Made by a program: the position numbers and the translations under genes
DNA from: JAKAFX01 sp049965715
GTDB lineage: Archaea; Thermoplasmatota; Thermoplasmata; Thermoplasmatales; Thermoplasmataceae
Length of the DNA stretch: 64,000 nt
Assembly (NCBI GenBank): GCA_049965715.1
Contig: JBMFWA010000008.1
Coordinates: 1-64,000, forward strand
Direction: 5' to 3'
The notes under the pieces: model-generated
Database searches by the model: none
What the model was told of the DNA's origin: nothing
What the model saw: only the letters and a program-made list of their open reading frames with translations
Shown here: positions 44,032 through 53,335 of the stretch, piece after piece
Position numbering within the stretch: position 1 is the first letter of the stretch
Layout: each line of letters begins with the position of its first letter

Positions 44032-44588
44032 GGAATGCGATCGTAGATATCCTTGATGAGACTGGTGGACTTCCTTCTGAATTCATCCAGTGTACTGTCA
44101 TTGACTATCATGTAGTCGGAAAGAGCGATCACTTTTCCAATGCCCCAGTTGAGTTCCCTGTTGTCTCTCGCAATAAGGCCTTCCATATCATGTATATCAT
44201 CAGGCCTGTTTCTCTTCAGAATTCGCTGCAATCTCGTCATTCTGTTCGCAAATATAGCAATAATGCTGAAATTTTCAGCGTTTCTGGAGAAGTAATCAGC
44301 TTCCTCATAATTCCTTATACCGTCTATAATGAACAGCTTGTGATCCCCTATCAGATCATATGTTCTCCTGGCCCAGACATCCATTCCATGCCTCTCTCTT
44401 TCCCCTGAGGCGAATTTTCCTATTTCAGAATCGTTGAGGAAAACTCTGTTTTTTGATGCATAGGTCCTGACAGTATTTCCCATATGATAATCCTGAAACC
44501 CAAAATTCTTTGCGACCTTTATGAACTCATCCTTTCCGGAACCGGGCATGCCTGTTACGGAGAGTATAATCCTCTTTTCATTCGCCAA
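44028..44588 (-). CDS. UPF0200-type P-loop kinase (dephospho-CoA kinase-like)
   Basis: 186 residues from TTG 44588 (ATG 44642 would extend into the preceding gene with atypical residues). Walker A is GMPGSGKD, and FIIDGIRNYEEADYF fits the Walker B region of the archaeal UPF0200 family, which is related to dephospho-CoA and nucleotide kinases. The true substrate is not established from sequence. It overlaps the preceding gene by 11 nt. Confidence 0.82.
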   Translation of the reverse strand: MANEKRIILSVTGMPGSGKDEFIKVAKNFGFQDYHMGNTVRTYASKNRVFLNDSEIGKFASGERERHGMDVWARRTYDLIGDHKLFIIDGIRNYEEADYFSRNAENFSIIAIFANRMTRLQRILKRNRPDDIHDMEGLIARDNRELNWGIGKVIALSDYMIVNDSTLDEFRRKSTSLIKDIYDRIP

Positions 44589-44886
44589 AGATGAATCCCA
44601 GTCCCTCGTCCGCCTTCTTTTCTTCGTCACGGAATTTTTCATATATTGCTCTGGATCTGTCCTCAGGAATTTGCGATATGGAATCTCCCGCGATTTCTCT
44701 CACTCTTGAAAGAGCGTCCTGACTTCCCTCGATTATAAGCACAAGCTCATCCTCCGGTAGCCCATAAAGAGGACCATCCCTGAAATTGATGGACTGCCTT
44801 CCCACAACGTCGTCGGCCATCAAATTGTCTATGACTCCTTTCTTGAGTTTTTTAAGAGAAAATACCAGGTACATGAAATTCCCCAT
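44578..44886 (-). CDS. Small conserved-looking protein, family not recognised
   Basis: 102 residues, ATG 44886. The sequence has an alpha-beta character with INFRDGPLYGLPEDELVLII as its most distinctive part and a charged helical C-terminus. It sits between the KEOPS subunit Cgi121 and the UPF0200 kinase and overlaps the kinase, so it is surely translated. A role in RNA or nucleotide metabolism is only suggested by the neighbours. Confidence 0.7.
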   Translation of the reverse strand: MGNFMYLVFSLKKLKKGVIDNLMADDVVGRQSINFRDGPLYGLPEDELVLIIEGSQDALSRVREIAGDSISQIPEDRSRAIYEKFRDEEKKADEGLGFIFGE

Positions 44887-44929
44887 ATCAAGGACGTAAT
44901 TATATCTTGTTTGTATTCAACCGGAATAC

Positions 44930-45385
44930 CTAACTGGATATTCCCGATGAATTTATGAGCATGAATCTGGCTCTGGACAGATTCATGAATGTATCAACAT
45001 CTCTTGAATGGTCCTTCTCTGGTAGCAGCGGCTTATTGACTTGAACCACAGAATCAAATGAATTTATAAAATCTTCAAGATCTTTTTTATCGCTGTAAAC
45101 ACAGAGATATTCAGACTCTCTTCTGCTTAATCCCACTCTTTCCTCGGCAACCTTAATCTGGTTTGTTCCTGCAAGCAGCAGCATAAGAAGAATTCCATCG
45201 TCCTCTATGTTCACCTTATCCCTGATCTGATCCATCATGTCCACTGCTATGCGAACCTGTTCCTCGGAGATCAGAAAACTGCATCTGAGAAGCTGAAATA
45301 TTGATTTCCTTGATCTGGAGAATTCAATTATGCGTTCTACACTGGTCCCTTCCAACAGTTTCAAGTAAGCAAAATCAAACTGCAT
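44930..45385 (-). CDS. cgi121: KEOPS complex subunit Cgi121
   Basis: 151 residues. The C-terminal half, LLMLLLAGTNQIKVAEERVG followed by a beta strand (YLCVYSDKKD), is the conserved Cgi121 feature. KEOPS makes the t6A modification of tRNA; Cgi121 recruits the tRNA 3' end. The Pcc1 subunit is encoded in this window at 59256. The gene overlaps lonB by 11 nt. Confidence 0.82.
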   Translation of the reverse strand: MQFDFAYLKLLEGTSVERIIEFSRSRKSIFQLLRCSFLISEEQVRIAVDMMDQIRDKVNIEDDGILLMLLLAGTNQIKVAEERVGLSRRESEYLCVYSDKKDLEDFINSFDSVVQVNKPLLPEKDHSRDVDTFMNLSRARFMLINSSGISS

Positions 45386-47333
45386 TGGGTCCCTGTCGTC
45401 CAGATATTTTGCTGCTTCCCACCTTGTTAGGATTCAGAATATCAGAAACCTTGTCGAAGAAAGTCTTTCTCTCCGGTGTTGACTCCAGTGCATATTGAAG
45501 GACCTCCATTATAGTGGAAACTGGAATTATTTCTATCTTGTCCTTGTGTGATTCATCCAGGATTATATCTCCCAGGTTGGATTCCGGGACAATGACCTTT
45601 TTCAAACCGGTTTCTATCGCAGCTTCAACCTTGGCAGTCACGCCTCCGACCGGAAGAACATTTCCCCTGACGCTCAATGATCCGGTCATGGCAATGGACT
45701 GATCCACTGGAATTTCCTCTATGGCTGATATGACTGCAGTGGCAATTGACACGCTGGCCGAATCCCCTTCAACTCCTTCATATGTGCCTATAAACTGTAT
45801 GTGTATATCCATGTCAGAGATGTCCTTTCCCGATATCTTCTTGAATACTGCTGAAACGTTTTGCACAGCTTCCTTGGCTATATCGCCAAGTTTTCCGGTA
45901 GCTACCACGCTACCGTTACCCTTGTGCTGTGAAGGCGTGACCTCTGCGACTATGGGCATAACTATTCCCGTATAATCTGCCATACCTGTATCTGCACCGA
46001 CCACTGCAAGGCCGTTTACCATGCCTATTGCACTTCCCTCTGTCCTGAAAGTCTTGTAGAGTTTCTTAACCTCGACCGACCTGTCTGCGACCTGCTGCTC
46101 CAGGGGCTTGCTGAGGCTCTTGGCGGAAGTAACATGCTTTGCTGTAACAAGATCAGCTTTCTCGGTCACAGCTATATCCCCTGCAACCCTTATGAGGCCA
46201 CCAAGTTCTCTGAGTCTGAGGGTCAATTTTCCCTTCCTTCCGGACCTCTTCTGAGCTTCCTTTATCACCTCTATGATCGCGGATTCATCGAAGTGAGGGA
46301 TCTTCTTGTCTTTGGTCACCTCCTGTGCAATGAACTGTATGAGTTTTTTCCTGTTCTCATCATTGTCGTCCATGGTGCTCTGAACATATACCTCGTACCC
46401 GTATCCCCTTATTCTCGATCTGAGGGCGGGATGCATTCCCTGAACGGCGTCAAGGTTCCCGGCCGCCACTAGCACAAAATCGCATGGAACCGGTTCTGTC
46501 TGCACCATGGCTCCGGCACTTCTCTCACTCTGTCCTGAAATTGAAAATTTCTTTTCCTGCATTGCAGTCAGGAGGGCCTGCTGGCTCTCTAGCCTGAGTA
46601 AATTTATCTCGTCTACAAACAACACTCCACGGTGTGCTTTGTGTATGTTACCAGCCTCGACACGCTCGTGTGCGGGAGTTTCAAGTCCGCCGGACTGAAA
46701 CGGGTCGTGCCTTACGTCTCCAAGGAGTGCTCCTGAATGGGCACCCGTCGAATCAACAAATGGAGGCTTGTCGTTCGGTGTATGAGAAACGAGAATCTTT
46801 GGTGCCATGCTTCTTTCCATTCTGAAGGCCGGATTGAAAGCAAGAGCCATATAGAGTACTGCTGCTGCTATCAGTGCCATAAAGGCTATAACGTAATCAT
46901 TCAGGAATATTGCAAGCAGTATTCCCCCAAAAAAGACCGTCAATATAACGAGGAGAAGACCTCTAGACCTCTCTTTCTTGTCCCTTTCAGCTTTTATCTG
47001 GTACTGCTTCACTATTTCTTTTCCCTTTCCAGCTGGAAAAGTCTTAATTCTTGGCCTGTTGGAGTCTTCAGGATTTGGAAAAACAACGATGTCCTCAAGA
47101 TCCTCCTTTGGAAGAAAATCAGTCATTGACTGTGCAAGCATTGACTTGCCAGTCCCGGGATCACCTATCAGTAGAACATGCCTCTTTTGTATGGCGGCTT
47201 TCTTTACAACATATGCGGCTTCATCCTGGCCTATAACCTGATCGTACAATATCTTGGGAACAGGAACCTCTTTCGTAGAAGCTATATTTTGCTTCTTAAC
47301 CCAAGATTCCACGTCTTCTAAAGTGTCGCTCAC
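45375..47333 (-). CDS. lonB: Membrane-bound ATP-dependent protease LonB
   Basis: 652 residues. The AAA+ module has Walker A GDPGTGKSM and Walker B GVLFVDEINLL. Between them two adjacent membrane helices (about residues 125-165) anchor the protein, the archaeal LonB hallmark. The catalytic Ser lies in GDSASVSIATAV at about residue 525 and the Lys in GGVTAKVEAAIE at about 566. It degrades unfolded and membrane-associated proteins. Confidence 0.96.
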   Translation of the reverse strand: MSDTLEDVESWVKKQNIASTKEVPVPKILYDQVIGQDEAAYVVKKAAIQKRHVLLIGDPGTGKSMLAQSMTDFLPKEDLEDIVVFPNPEDSNRPRIKTFPAGKGKEIVKQYQIKAERDKKERSRGLLLVILTVFFGGILLAIFLNDYVIAFMALIAAAVLYMALAFNPAFRMERSMAPKILVSHTPNDKPPFVDSTGAHSGALLGDVRHDPFQSGGLETPAHERVEAGNIHKAHRGVLFVDEINLLRLESQQALLTAMQEKKFSISGQSERSAGAMVQTEPVPCDFVLVAAGNLDAVQGMHPALRSRIRGYGYEVYVQSTMDDNDENRKKLIQFIAQEVTKDKKIPHFDESAIIEVIKEAQKRSGRKGKLTLRLRELGGLIRVAGDIAVTEKADLVTAKHVTSAKSLSKPLEQQVADRSVEVKKLYKTFRTEGSAIGMVNGLAVVGADTGMADYTGIVMPIVAEVTPSQHKGNGSVVATGKLGDIAKEAVQNVSAVFKKISGKDISDMDIHIQFIGTYEGVEGDSASVSIATAVISAIEEIPVDQSIAMTGSLSVRGNVLPVGGVTAKVEAAIETGLKKVIVPESNLGDIILDESHKDKIEIIPVSTIMEVLQYALESTPERKTFFDKVSDILNPNKVGSSKISGRQGPNAV

Positions 47334-47611
47334 AATATTGACATTGAATCTACTGATTAATACTTTTGCAAAATTTTTTAGTATTTTTCAAAGTGTGGAA
47401 ATAATCCATAGCACTATCCTTTCGGATAAATTATGATGTTACTTGCTAGCCAGAATCAGGAACTATATTTTGAAAACGTCCGTTATCGCATGTGTGTCGG
47501 ATCAATTCCACTGAGATTATCCAGCTTTTAATGCGTTTCTTAGCACATGAACCGTGCATGCTGGTATGTGTCAAGATTAAGATATGCGTGTTGGATATGG
47601 ATGTGTAGTTT

Positions 47612-48688
47612 ATGTCGTTCACGTTTGGGAAAAATATCGGTCTCACAATCTTTGGAGAATCACACGGAACACTGGTGGGTGGAACTCTTGACGGATTGCC
47701 CGCAGGCATCAGAATAGATACAGCAAACATTAAAATGTGGACTGATAGAAGGCGGCCTGCCCAGAGTTTTCTCACAACTCAGAGAAAGGAGGATGATTCA
47801 GTCGAGATCGTAAGCGGTGTAGATAATGAATACACCAATGGCGGACCGTTAACTGTTCTCATAAGAAACAGGGATACAGTACCTGATCATTATGAAGAGA
47901 TCAGAAACAAACCAAGGCCCGGTCATGGAGACCTGACAATGCTTTACAGGTATGGTGAGCATAGACCGTATTCTGGTGGAGGATTCATTTCCGGGAGGAT
48001 GACGGCACCTCTTGTAGCCCTTGGATCTATTACGCTCGAAATGCTTCAGAGGAAAGGTATACTGCTGAATTCCTTCATTGATTCAATGGGTCCCATCTCG
48101 CTCAACAGAAATGAGGATCCAGAGGAATCTGCATACTCGTTTATTTCCAGAATTCCTGACAGAACGAAGGATGCAGAGGCTCAGCAATTGATAAAGAAAT
48201 TGCTCGGAGATGGTGACAGCATAGGCGCCACGATTAGAACGCTGGTATACGGTATTCCCGAAGGTGTCGGAAATCCTTTTTTCGATTCCGTGGAGAGCAT
48301 GATTTCCCACGCAATGTTTTCCATTCCTGGGCTAAAGGGCATCGAATTTGGGTCTGGCTTCGCTTTCTCCTCAATGAAGGGATCGGATGCTAGTGATCCT
48401 TTCACCTATAATGGTAAAAAAATTATAACAACTTCAAACCATAATGGTGGAATCCTTGGCGGTATCACCAACGGCATGCCTGTTGTCTTCAGGGTTGTCA
48501 TGAAACCTACCTCATCCATAAGAATATCCCAGAAAACAGTCAATCTCCAAACCATGAAAGATGATGAGATTTCAGTCAGGGGAAGGCATGATCCCTGCAT
48601 CGGAATACGCGCAGTTCCTGTAGTACAGACACTCACCTCCGTGGTGCTTGCTGACCTGCTTATGGGAACAGGATTTGATTTTAAATGA
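47612..48688 (+). CDS. aroC: Chorismate synthase
   Basis: 358 residues. GESHGTLVGGTLDGLPAG, HRPYSGGGFISGRMTA and GRHDPCIGIRAVPV are the three chorismate synthase signatures. It makes chorismate from EPSP using reduced FMN, linking to the riboflavin operon in this window. ATG 47612 follows a 278-nt spacer. It converges on DUF2070 with an 8-nt overlap. Confidence 0.95.
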   Translation: MSFTFGKNIGLTIFGESHGTLVGGTLDGLPAGIRIDTANIKMWTDRRRPAQSFLTTQRKEDDSVEIVSGVDNEYTNGGPLTVLIRNRDTVPDHYEEIRNKPRPGHGDLTMLYRYGEHRPYSGGGFISGRMTAPLVALGSITLEMLQRKGILLNSFIDSMGPISLNRNEDPEESAYSFISRIPDRTKDAEAQQLIKKLLGDGDSIGATIRTLVYGIPEGVGNPFFDSVESMISHAMFSIPGLKGIEFGSGFAFSSMKGSDASDPFTYNGKKIITTSNHNGGILGGITNGMPVVFRVVMKPTSSIRISQKTVNLQTMKDDEISVRGRHDPCIGIRAVPVVQTLTSVVLADLLMGTGFDFK

Positions 48689-50420
48689 TGCTCATAAGAT
48701 ATGTGAATGCAAGTATGGCAACTATGAGAGAAGGTATGAAATCCAGCAGAAGTAGATATTTTGCCCTTCTAATTGAAGAGAAAACCACATTTTGCAGTTT
48801 CTGGAATATTTCCTTCTCTCCCATGTGAACCTTCACGTTGCTTGAACCGTGGTATAACTTGACTTTTTGCAGTGATGATTTAGCCTGAATCACTGCATCC
48901 ACAATTAATTCCACTATAAGTTCCGGATTGTCCCTCTGACCCAGCGGGTTCATGTCGAGAGTATTTTTGTTGACATAGTGATTGTCGGTTGTGTAAATTT
49001 CGACGTTGTCTATTTCCTCTTTAAGCAACTTCCTGCTTTCATCTATAATCTCCCTCAATATATTGTTTGAATCCGTGAGTACATATGCATTGTACTTCTC
49101 ACCCGTCCTTATCACAACCGCCTGGACCCCAAGTTTTCCCAATCCTGCCGTCTCTGTAAAGGTCCTGCCATATCCCATAGAGAAGTCTAAGGTTGTATCC
49201 ATTTTTTTGAATTCCCTGATTGATGGAGGTATCAAAAAAGAAAGGTCATTAAGAGAGCTTGAACCATGTGAAAAAAAGTTCTGTGCATCAATGATAAGCG
49301 AATCTCTGGCGCCAGATTCCTTGAGAGCGGACATCATTTTCATTCCTTCCTCCAGTTCTATATCGTCAAATGCCCTGTTTTCCGGTATAATCGCACAAAG
49401 CAGAACGTCCCCGAATCTCTGTAGCCCCATTTTGATTCTTCCAACATTCAGTTTCTTGAATCTAGATATTCCAGATATCTCCTCCTCCAGCTCCATTGCG
49501 CTTCTAACGCCCTCTGCTATACTATCCACATCCAAGTCATCCCTGCAGTTATTGCTGTTCGTTGTTGCTGTGTGGAACACCATGATCTCCGGTGTTATAT
49601 CTGAAAGCCTGATGAGAAGTTTTTCAGGCAGATTGCTTGATCCCACACTTCCGAATGGTCCAGGATGAACATAAGGAAACACCATCAGCAGTTTCCTTTC
49701 ACCTTCCGGAGATTTAACGTCGATGATGCTGATAGGGACCTCCCTTTCGAGACTGTAAAGCTGATAGAAAAAATCCAGTCCTTCATGGTTACTGCTGTTC
49801 ATGGTGTGAAGGTTGAGAAACATGTTCATCACTTTTACAGGGCTCTGTCCAAATTCCCTCTTGAAGTCACCCATTGTCCAGTTTGCATAGACATAGCCTG
49901 CGAATGCGAATATGATCATTGCGATAGTGGTTGAAATAGCCATTGAATAGATCAGCGTCACTGAGAATGCAGTGATTATTGTTATCGACGGATAGACCAG
50001 AGCTGGAAGAATAGCCCTCCTGAAATTATCGCCATAATATACATAGTAAACCATGGATCTGACAAAGGCTGTCAGTGTGAAAGAAAATGTCAGTAGGGCA
50101 ATGCCACTTATATTCATGAAATGAAACGCGAAAAGAGCCCAGAAAAATATTGTAGACAGGCCAAGCGTGAAAAAGTTGAGGTAGACTATTCTCCTGAAGG
50201 GAAAGAAGAAATTCCATTTTCTGGTAACAGCCAGATCAGCATAAGAACCAAGAAGGAAGCTGGCTAATATTATAACCGAGGTCTCTAATATCTTCTTTGT
50301 GAACAGGATATCGATAAGTGTGATGATAATGAGCGGTACCGGATAGTACCTGAATTTAGGTGCTCTCCTCAAAAATGCAGATAAGTCAGCGAATGTCCTG
50401 GAAGTTCTATCGTTATCCAA
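48681..50420 (-). CDS. DUF2070-family membrane protein
   Basis: 579 residues. Six or seven membrane helices fill residues 20-180, a large soluble domain covers about 190-530, and a final hydrophobic segment lies near the C-terminus. FPYVHPGPFGSVGSSNLPEK and IIDAQNFFSHGSSSL are the recognisable DUF2070 stretches. The family is archaeal and has no known function. The histidines in these motifs could bind a metal, by inference. Confidence 0.88.
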   Translation of the reverse strand: MDNDRTSRTFADLSAFLRRAPKFRYYPVPLIIITLIDILFTKKILETSVIILASFLLGSYADLAVTRKWNFFFPFRRIVYLNFFTLGLSTIFFWALFAFHFMNISGIALLTFSFTLTAFVRSMVYYVYYGDNFRRAILPALVYPSITIITAFSVTLIYSMAISTTIAMIIFAFAGYVYANWTMGDFKREFGQSPVKVMNMFLNLHTMNSSNHEGLDFFYQLYSLEREVPISIIDVKSPEGERKLLMVFPYVHPGPFGSVGSSNLPEKLLIRLSDITPEIMVFHTATTNSNNCRDDLDVDSIAEGVRSAMELEEEISGISRFKKLNVGRIKMGLQRFGDVLLCAIIPENRAFDDIELEEGMKMMSALKESGARDSLIIDAQNFFSHGSSSLNDLSFLIPPSIREFKKMDTTLDFSMGYGRTFTETAGLGKLGVQAVVIRTGEKYNAYVLTDSNNILREIIDESRKLLKEEIDNVEIYTTDNHYVNKNTLDMNPLGQRDNPELIVELIVDAVIQAKSSLQKVKLYHGSSNVKVHMGEKEIFQKLQNVVFSSIRRAKYLLLLDFIPSLIVAILAFTYLMSII

Positions 50421-50470
50421 CGTGTCGTGATCTGTCTGACATAGATAATCCTTTGTGGGAAAAATAATGA

Positions 50471-51541
50471 TTAGCGAAAAACTGTCTTCACGATCCTGGT
50501 TTCTCCATAACCGATGATGACCCTAAGGTATTTTGGTATATGATCCGCAGGGAAATCTATGTCGACATAGAGACTGCGGATCCTGTCCATTTTTAACCTT
50601 GATGCTATTACGATGAGATTCTCGAACCCAACCCGTTCCATCACTTTGCCCGTTATCTGCCTGTTTCCTCTTCCCAGCAGAAATCCCTGATCTCCAAGGG
50701 GAGAGACAATTATGAAGGAGGGTTCACTGCTGAACTTTATGAGATCATTCTCGCTGGCATCCAGCATGATAACGCTTCCGTTCTTAATCACATCAATCCC
50801 AAGCAGATCAGGTTTTCCACCGAAATTCTTTGTTATTGCCTTGCATGTAGATCCTGGCCCAACGAAATAAAAGGCATCTTTTTTCATGTTCTCGATGACA
50901 AAATCCACTATTCCCGAAATGTCGTCTGCCTGGACCTCAGATTTGGAGACCCTTGGGGAAGAGGAGTCTCCAATTACCTGCAAATCGCCAAAATAATTTA
51001 TATGGAAACCTTGGCCCTTGAAATAACCTGCATCAAGGTCTGCTACTTCGCCCCTGTAAATCTCGAATCCTTCCCCCTGTATGAACTTTTTAAAAAGATC
51101 TGCAGCATGATTGAAGTTGAGTGCGTATACTGAACTGTACATCTTAATGCCCGCCGGAATGCCCAGGACAGGAATTCTCTCCCCAATGGCTGAAAATATA
51201 TCCCTGGCAGTACCGTCGCCGCCAACAAATACCAGGAGATCACATCCCCTGGAGTATGCGACCTTCGCGAATTCGATTGTATCCAGGCCGGTCGTTGTCT
51301 TTCCAGGTCTGGTGATTATCTCAAATGAAAAACCATATTTTGCAAGTGAATCTTCTCCCATTATACCTGCCGGCGCAAGAAATGCCACGTCTGAACCTAC
51401 TATGCTTTGAAGAAATTTTTCGCCTTCAATGACAGAGTGGGAATTGCCGGACAATCCGTTCATCGAGTCAGAGTCTTTCAGATTGAGCGCGAGTCCAGAA
51501 CCTGCTATGGGATTTATCATAAATGCAATTCTTTTTACCAA
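50471..51541 (-). CDS. ATP-NAD kinase family protein
   Basis: 356 residues. MINPIAGSG near the start and VFVGGDGTARDI at about residue 104 are the nucleotide-binding motifs of the ATP-NAD/AcoX kinase family. The long archaeal variant may phosphorylate NAD or another substrate; sequence does not decide. It lies 50 nt upstream of the DUF2070 gene in the same orientation. Confidence 0.85.
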   Translation of the reverse strand: MVKRIAFMINPIAGSGLALNLKDSDSMNGLSGNSHSVIEGEKFLQSIVGSDVAFLAPAGIMGEDSLAKYGFSFEIITRPGKTTTGLDTIEFAKVAYSRGCDLLVFVGGDGTARDIFSAIGERIPVLGIPAGIKMYSSVYALNFNHAADLFKKFIQGEGFEIYRGEVADLDAGYFKGQGFHINYFGDLQVIGDSSSPRVSKSEVQADDISGIVDFVIENMKKDAFYFVGPGSTCKAITKNFGGKPDLLGIDVIKNGSVIMLDASENDLIKFSSEPSFIIVSPLGDQGFLLGRGNRQITGKVMERVGFENLIVIASRLKMDRIRSLYVDIDFPADHIPKYLRVIIGYGETRIVKTVFR

Positions 51542-51603
51542 ATCGCTTCACGGAACACCAGATATTTGCAATTTATTTATGTTTCCTTAATTTTCAAAAC
51601 CTT

Positions 51604-53322
51604 TCATGATGAATAAAAATTGATGACTGCAGCATTCATGTCCTGGCCGACAAATGCAATGGTGACTCCAGACCTGATACTGTTGAACATGACACTCATG
51701 TTGACGGTTTCCCCCGGAGAAATATAAAATGCATATGGTGAAAGTAATCCTGAAACAGTTTTACCACCCTGAATATAAGTGACATTTGAAAATGTCATTG
51801 TGAAATTAAGCGGAGATTGCGAGAACATGTACATGGCCACGCCGGTTACTGCATCTCCTGAATTGTATAGCGAAATGTGATATGTTTGCCCGGTAACCAC
51901 AGGAAAAGTAACGGGATTGACCGAATGATCCACAGAAAGAGTTTTGCTCAGTCCTACTGCAGCAAGCTCAACAACCACAGAAACCTTTACCAGACCGGAA
52001 TATGCAGTTATTGTGATATTATACAATCCAGTCTGGTTGATGCCCTGCGGAATAACGGTTATGTTGAAGTACCTTTCCTGTCCTGCATTGATTGTACCCG
52101 TGTCTCCGGAGACGTAAAAAGGGAATGACGGAGAAACTGAGAAAGACGGAGCATACGGGTTTTTTCCAGTGTTTATCACGCCCAGTTCGTACACAGCGAT
52201 CGTACCGGCTCCCAACAGATCGATGGCAGAATGCGTGATAGGAGTTACTTCCATGCTGTTCATATAAGCGTGTGTTTGCACCGGGACTAATCCAAGCACC
52301 ATAAGTACAACCACAGCAACGAAAATGGACCTGCCGAGAGCACCTGGCCGGGAAATCGCATTCAGAGGCTCTGGGCTATGGTAACCAAGGAAGATGAGGA
52401 ATATCGGCAGTATTATTAAAAATGGGAAGAACAGGCCGACAATCACGAGAACCGCAATCGCCGGTAATTGAACCGTAGAAATCCTGTTTCCAAAAACACC
52501 CTTCCATAACAAACCCCCGTCCAGTGATCCAAGAGGCAGTGCATTCAGTGAATTGACAATTGTACCAACCCAACCTGCAAATTCCACCGGGCTCATTATA
52601 CCAGACGGAGGTGAAACAAGCCTGAGTACTGGCAAGAAGAGTAATGGCTGTCCTACAGTGGCATAGACTGGTGATGATGATCCGCTGTAAATGATATTCT
52701 GCATCATTGGTAAAGATCCAAGGGCGATCAGAAAAAATGATGCGATATAGCCGAAAAGTATTGGAATGCCCCCTATTTCTACCATTGATTTTGAGTTGCT
52801 GTATGGTTTCCTGTTGATATTAACAGATCCTATAAAGCCAAGGGAGACTGGATTCGGTATAAATATGGGCATGGTATACTTTACGCCGTTCCGCTTTGCG
52901 GCTATCATTCTTCCAAACTCTTTGAAAAACATGAAGAATAGAATCGGAAGAACAAAGAAAATCACAGAATAAATTAACGTGAGAACGGTTGAGCCCTGAC
53001 TAAAAAAATCTTGAGTATAAAGGAAACCAACAAAAACAAGAGATGCAACTGTCAGGACAAGGAAAATGGGCGAAAGGTTTCCTTTCCTTCCGTAATTTCC
53101 GCCCGCAGGTACAATGAATATTGAACTCCTATGTGATCCTGAGGTAAATGCAGTGTAACCAATCCTGTTCAGGTCCTCTACAAGATTATCGAAAAAATAT
53201 TCTGGCATAGATCTGATATCTTCGACTAAAACCTCCAGCGAATTTTCATCGACGCTAAGTTTTGAATAGTTATACCACTTTGCAACAATATTCCTTATCT
53301 TTTCGATCTCTGCCTCTTCCAT
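51604..53322 (-). CDS. Site-2-protease-like membrane protein with degenerate active site
   Basis: 572 residues. A soluble N-terminal part (1-80) is followed by an M50-type membrane core (about 85-345), then an external domain of about 210 residues rich in Asn, Thr and Val with Ig-like strand spacing (VINTGKNPYAPSF...). The zinc motif HExxH is replaced by KEFGR (in FKEFGRMIAAKRNGV), losing both His ligands, while the second motif NALPLGSLDGG is kept. It is therefore likely a non-proteolytic homologue. It is next to alaS, 13 nt away. Confidence 0.82.
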   Translation of the reverse strand: MEEAEIEKIRNIVAKWYNYSKLSVDENSLEVLVEDIRSMPEYFFDNLVEDLNRIGYTAFTSGSHRSSIFIVPAGGNYGRKGNLSPIFLVLTVASLVFVGFLYTQDFFSQGSTVLTLIYSVIFFVLPILFFMFFKEFGRMIAAKRNGVKYTMPIFIPNPVSLGFIGSVNINRKPYSNSKSMVEIGGIPILFGYIASFFLIALGSLPMMQNIIYSGSSSPVYATVGQPLLFLPVLRLVSPPSGIMSPVEFAGWVGTIVNSLNALPLGSLDGGLLWKGVFGNRISTVQLPAIAVLVIVGLFFPFLIILPIFLIFLGYHSPEPLNAISRPGALGRSIFVAVVVLMVLGLVPVQTHAYMNSMEVTPITHSAIDLLGAGTIAVYELGVINTGKNPYAPSFSVSPSFPFYVSGDTGTINAGQERYFNITVIPQGINQTGLYNITITAYSGLVKVSVVVELAAVGLSKTLSVDHSVNPVTFPVVTGQTYHISLYNSGDAVTGVAMYMFSQSPLNFTMTFSNVTYIQGGKTVSGLLSPYAFYISPGETVNMSVMFNSIRSGVTIAFVGQDMNAAVINFYSS

Positions 53323-53335
53323 ATTTTCCTGAGAT

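Noticed and set aside
47430..47515. Possible C/D box RNA (ATGATG ... CTGA)
   Set aside because: The boxes are too far apart, lack internal C'/D' elements and no terminal stem forms.
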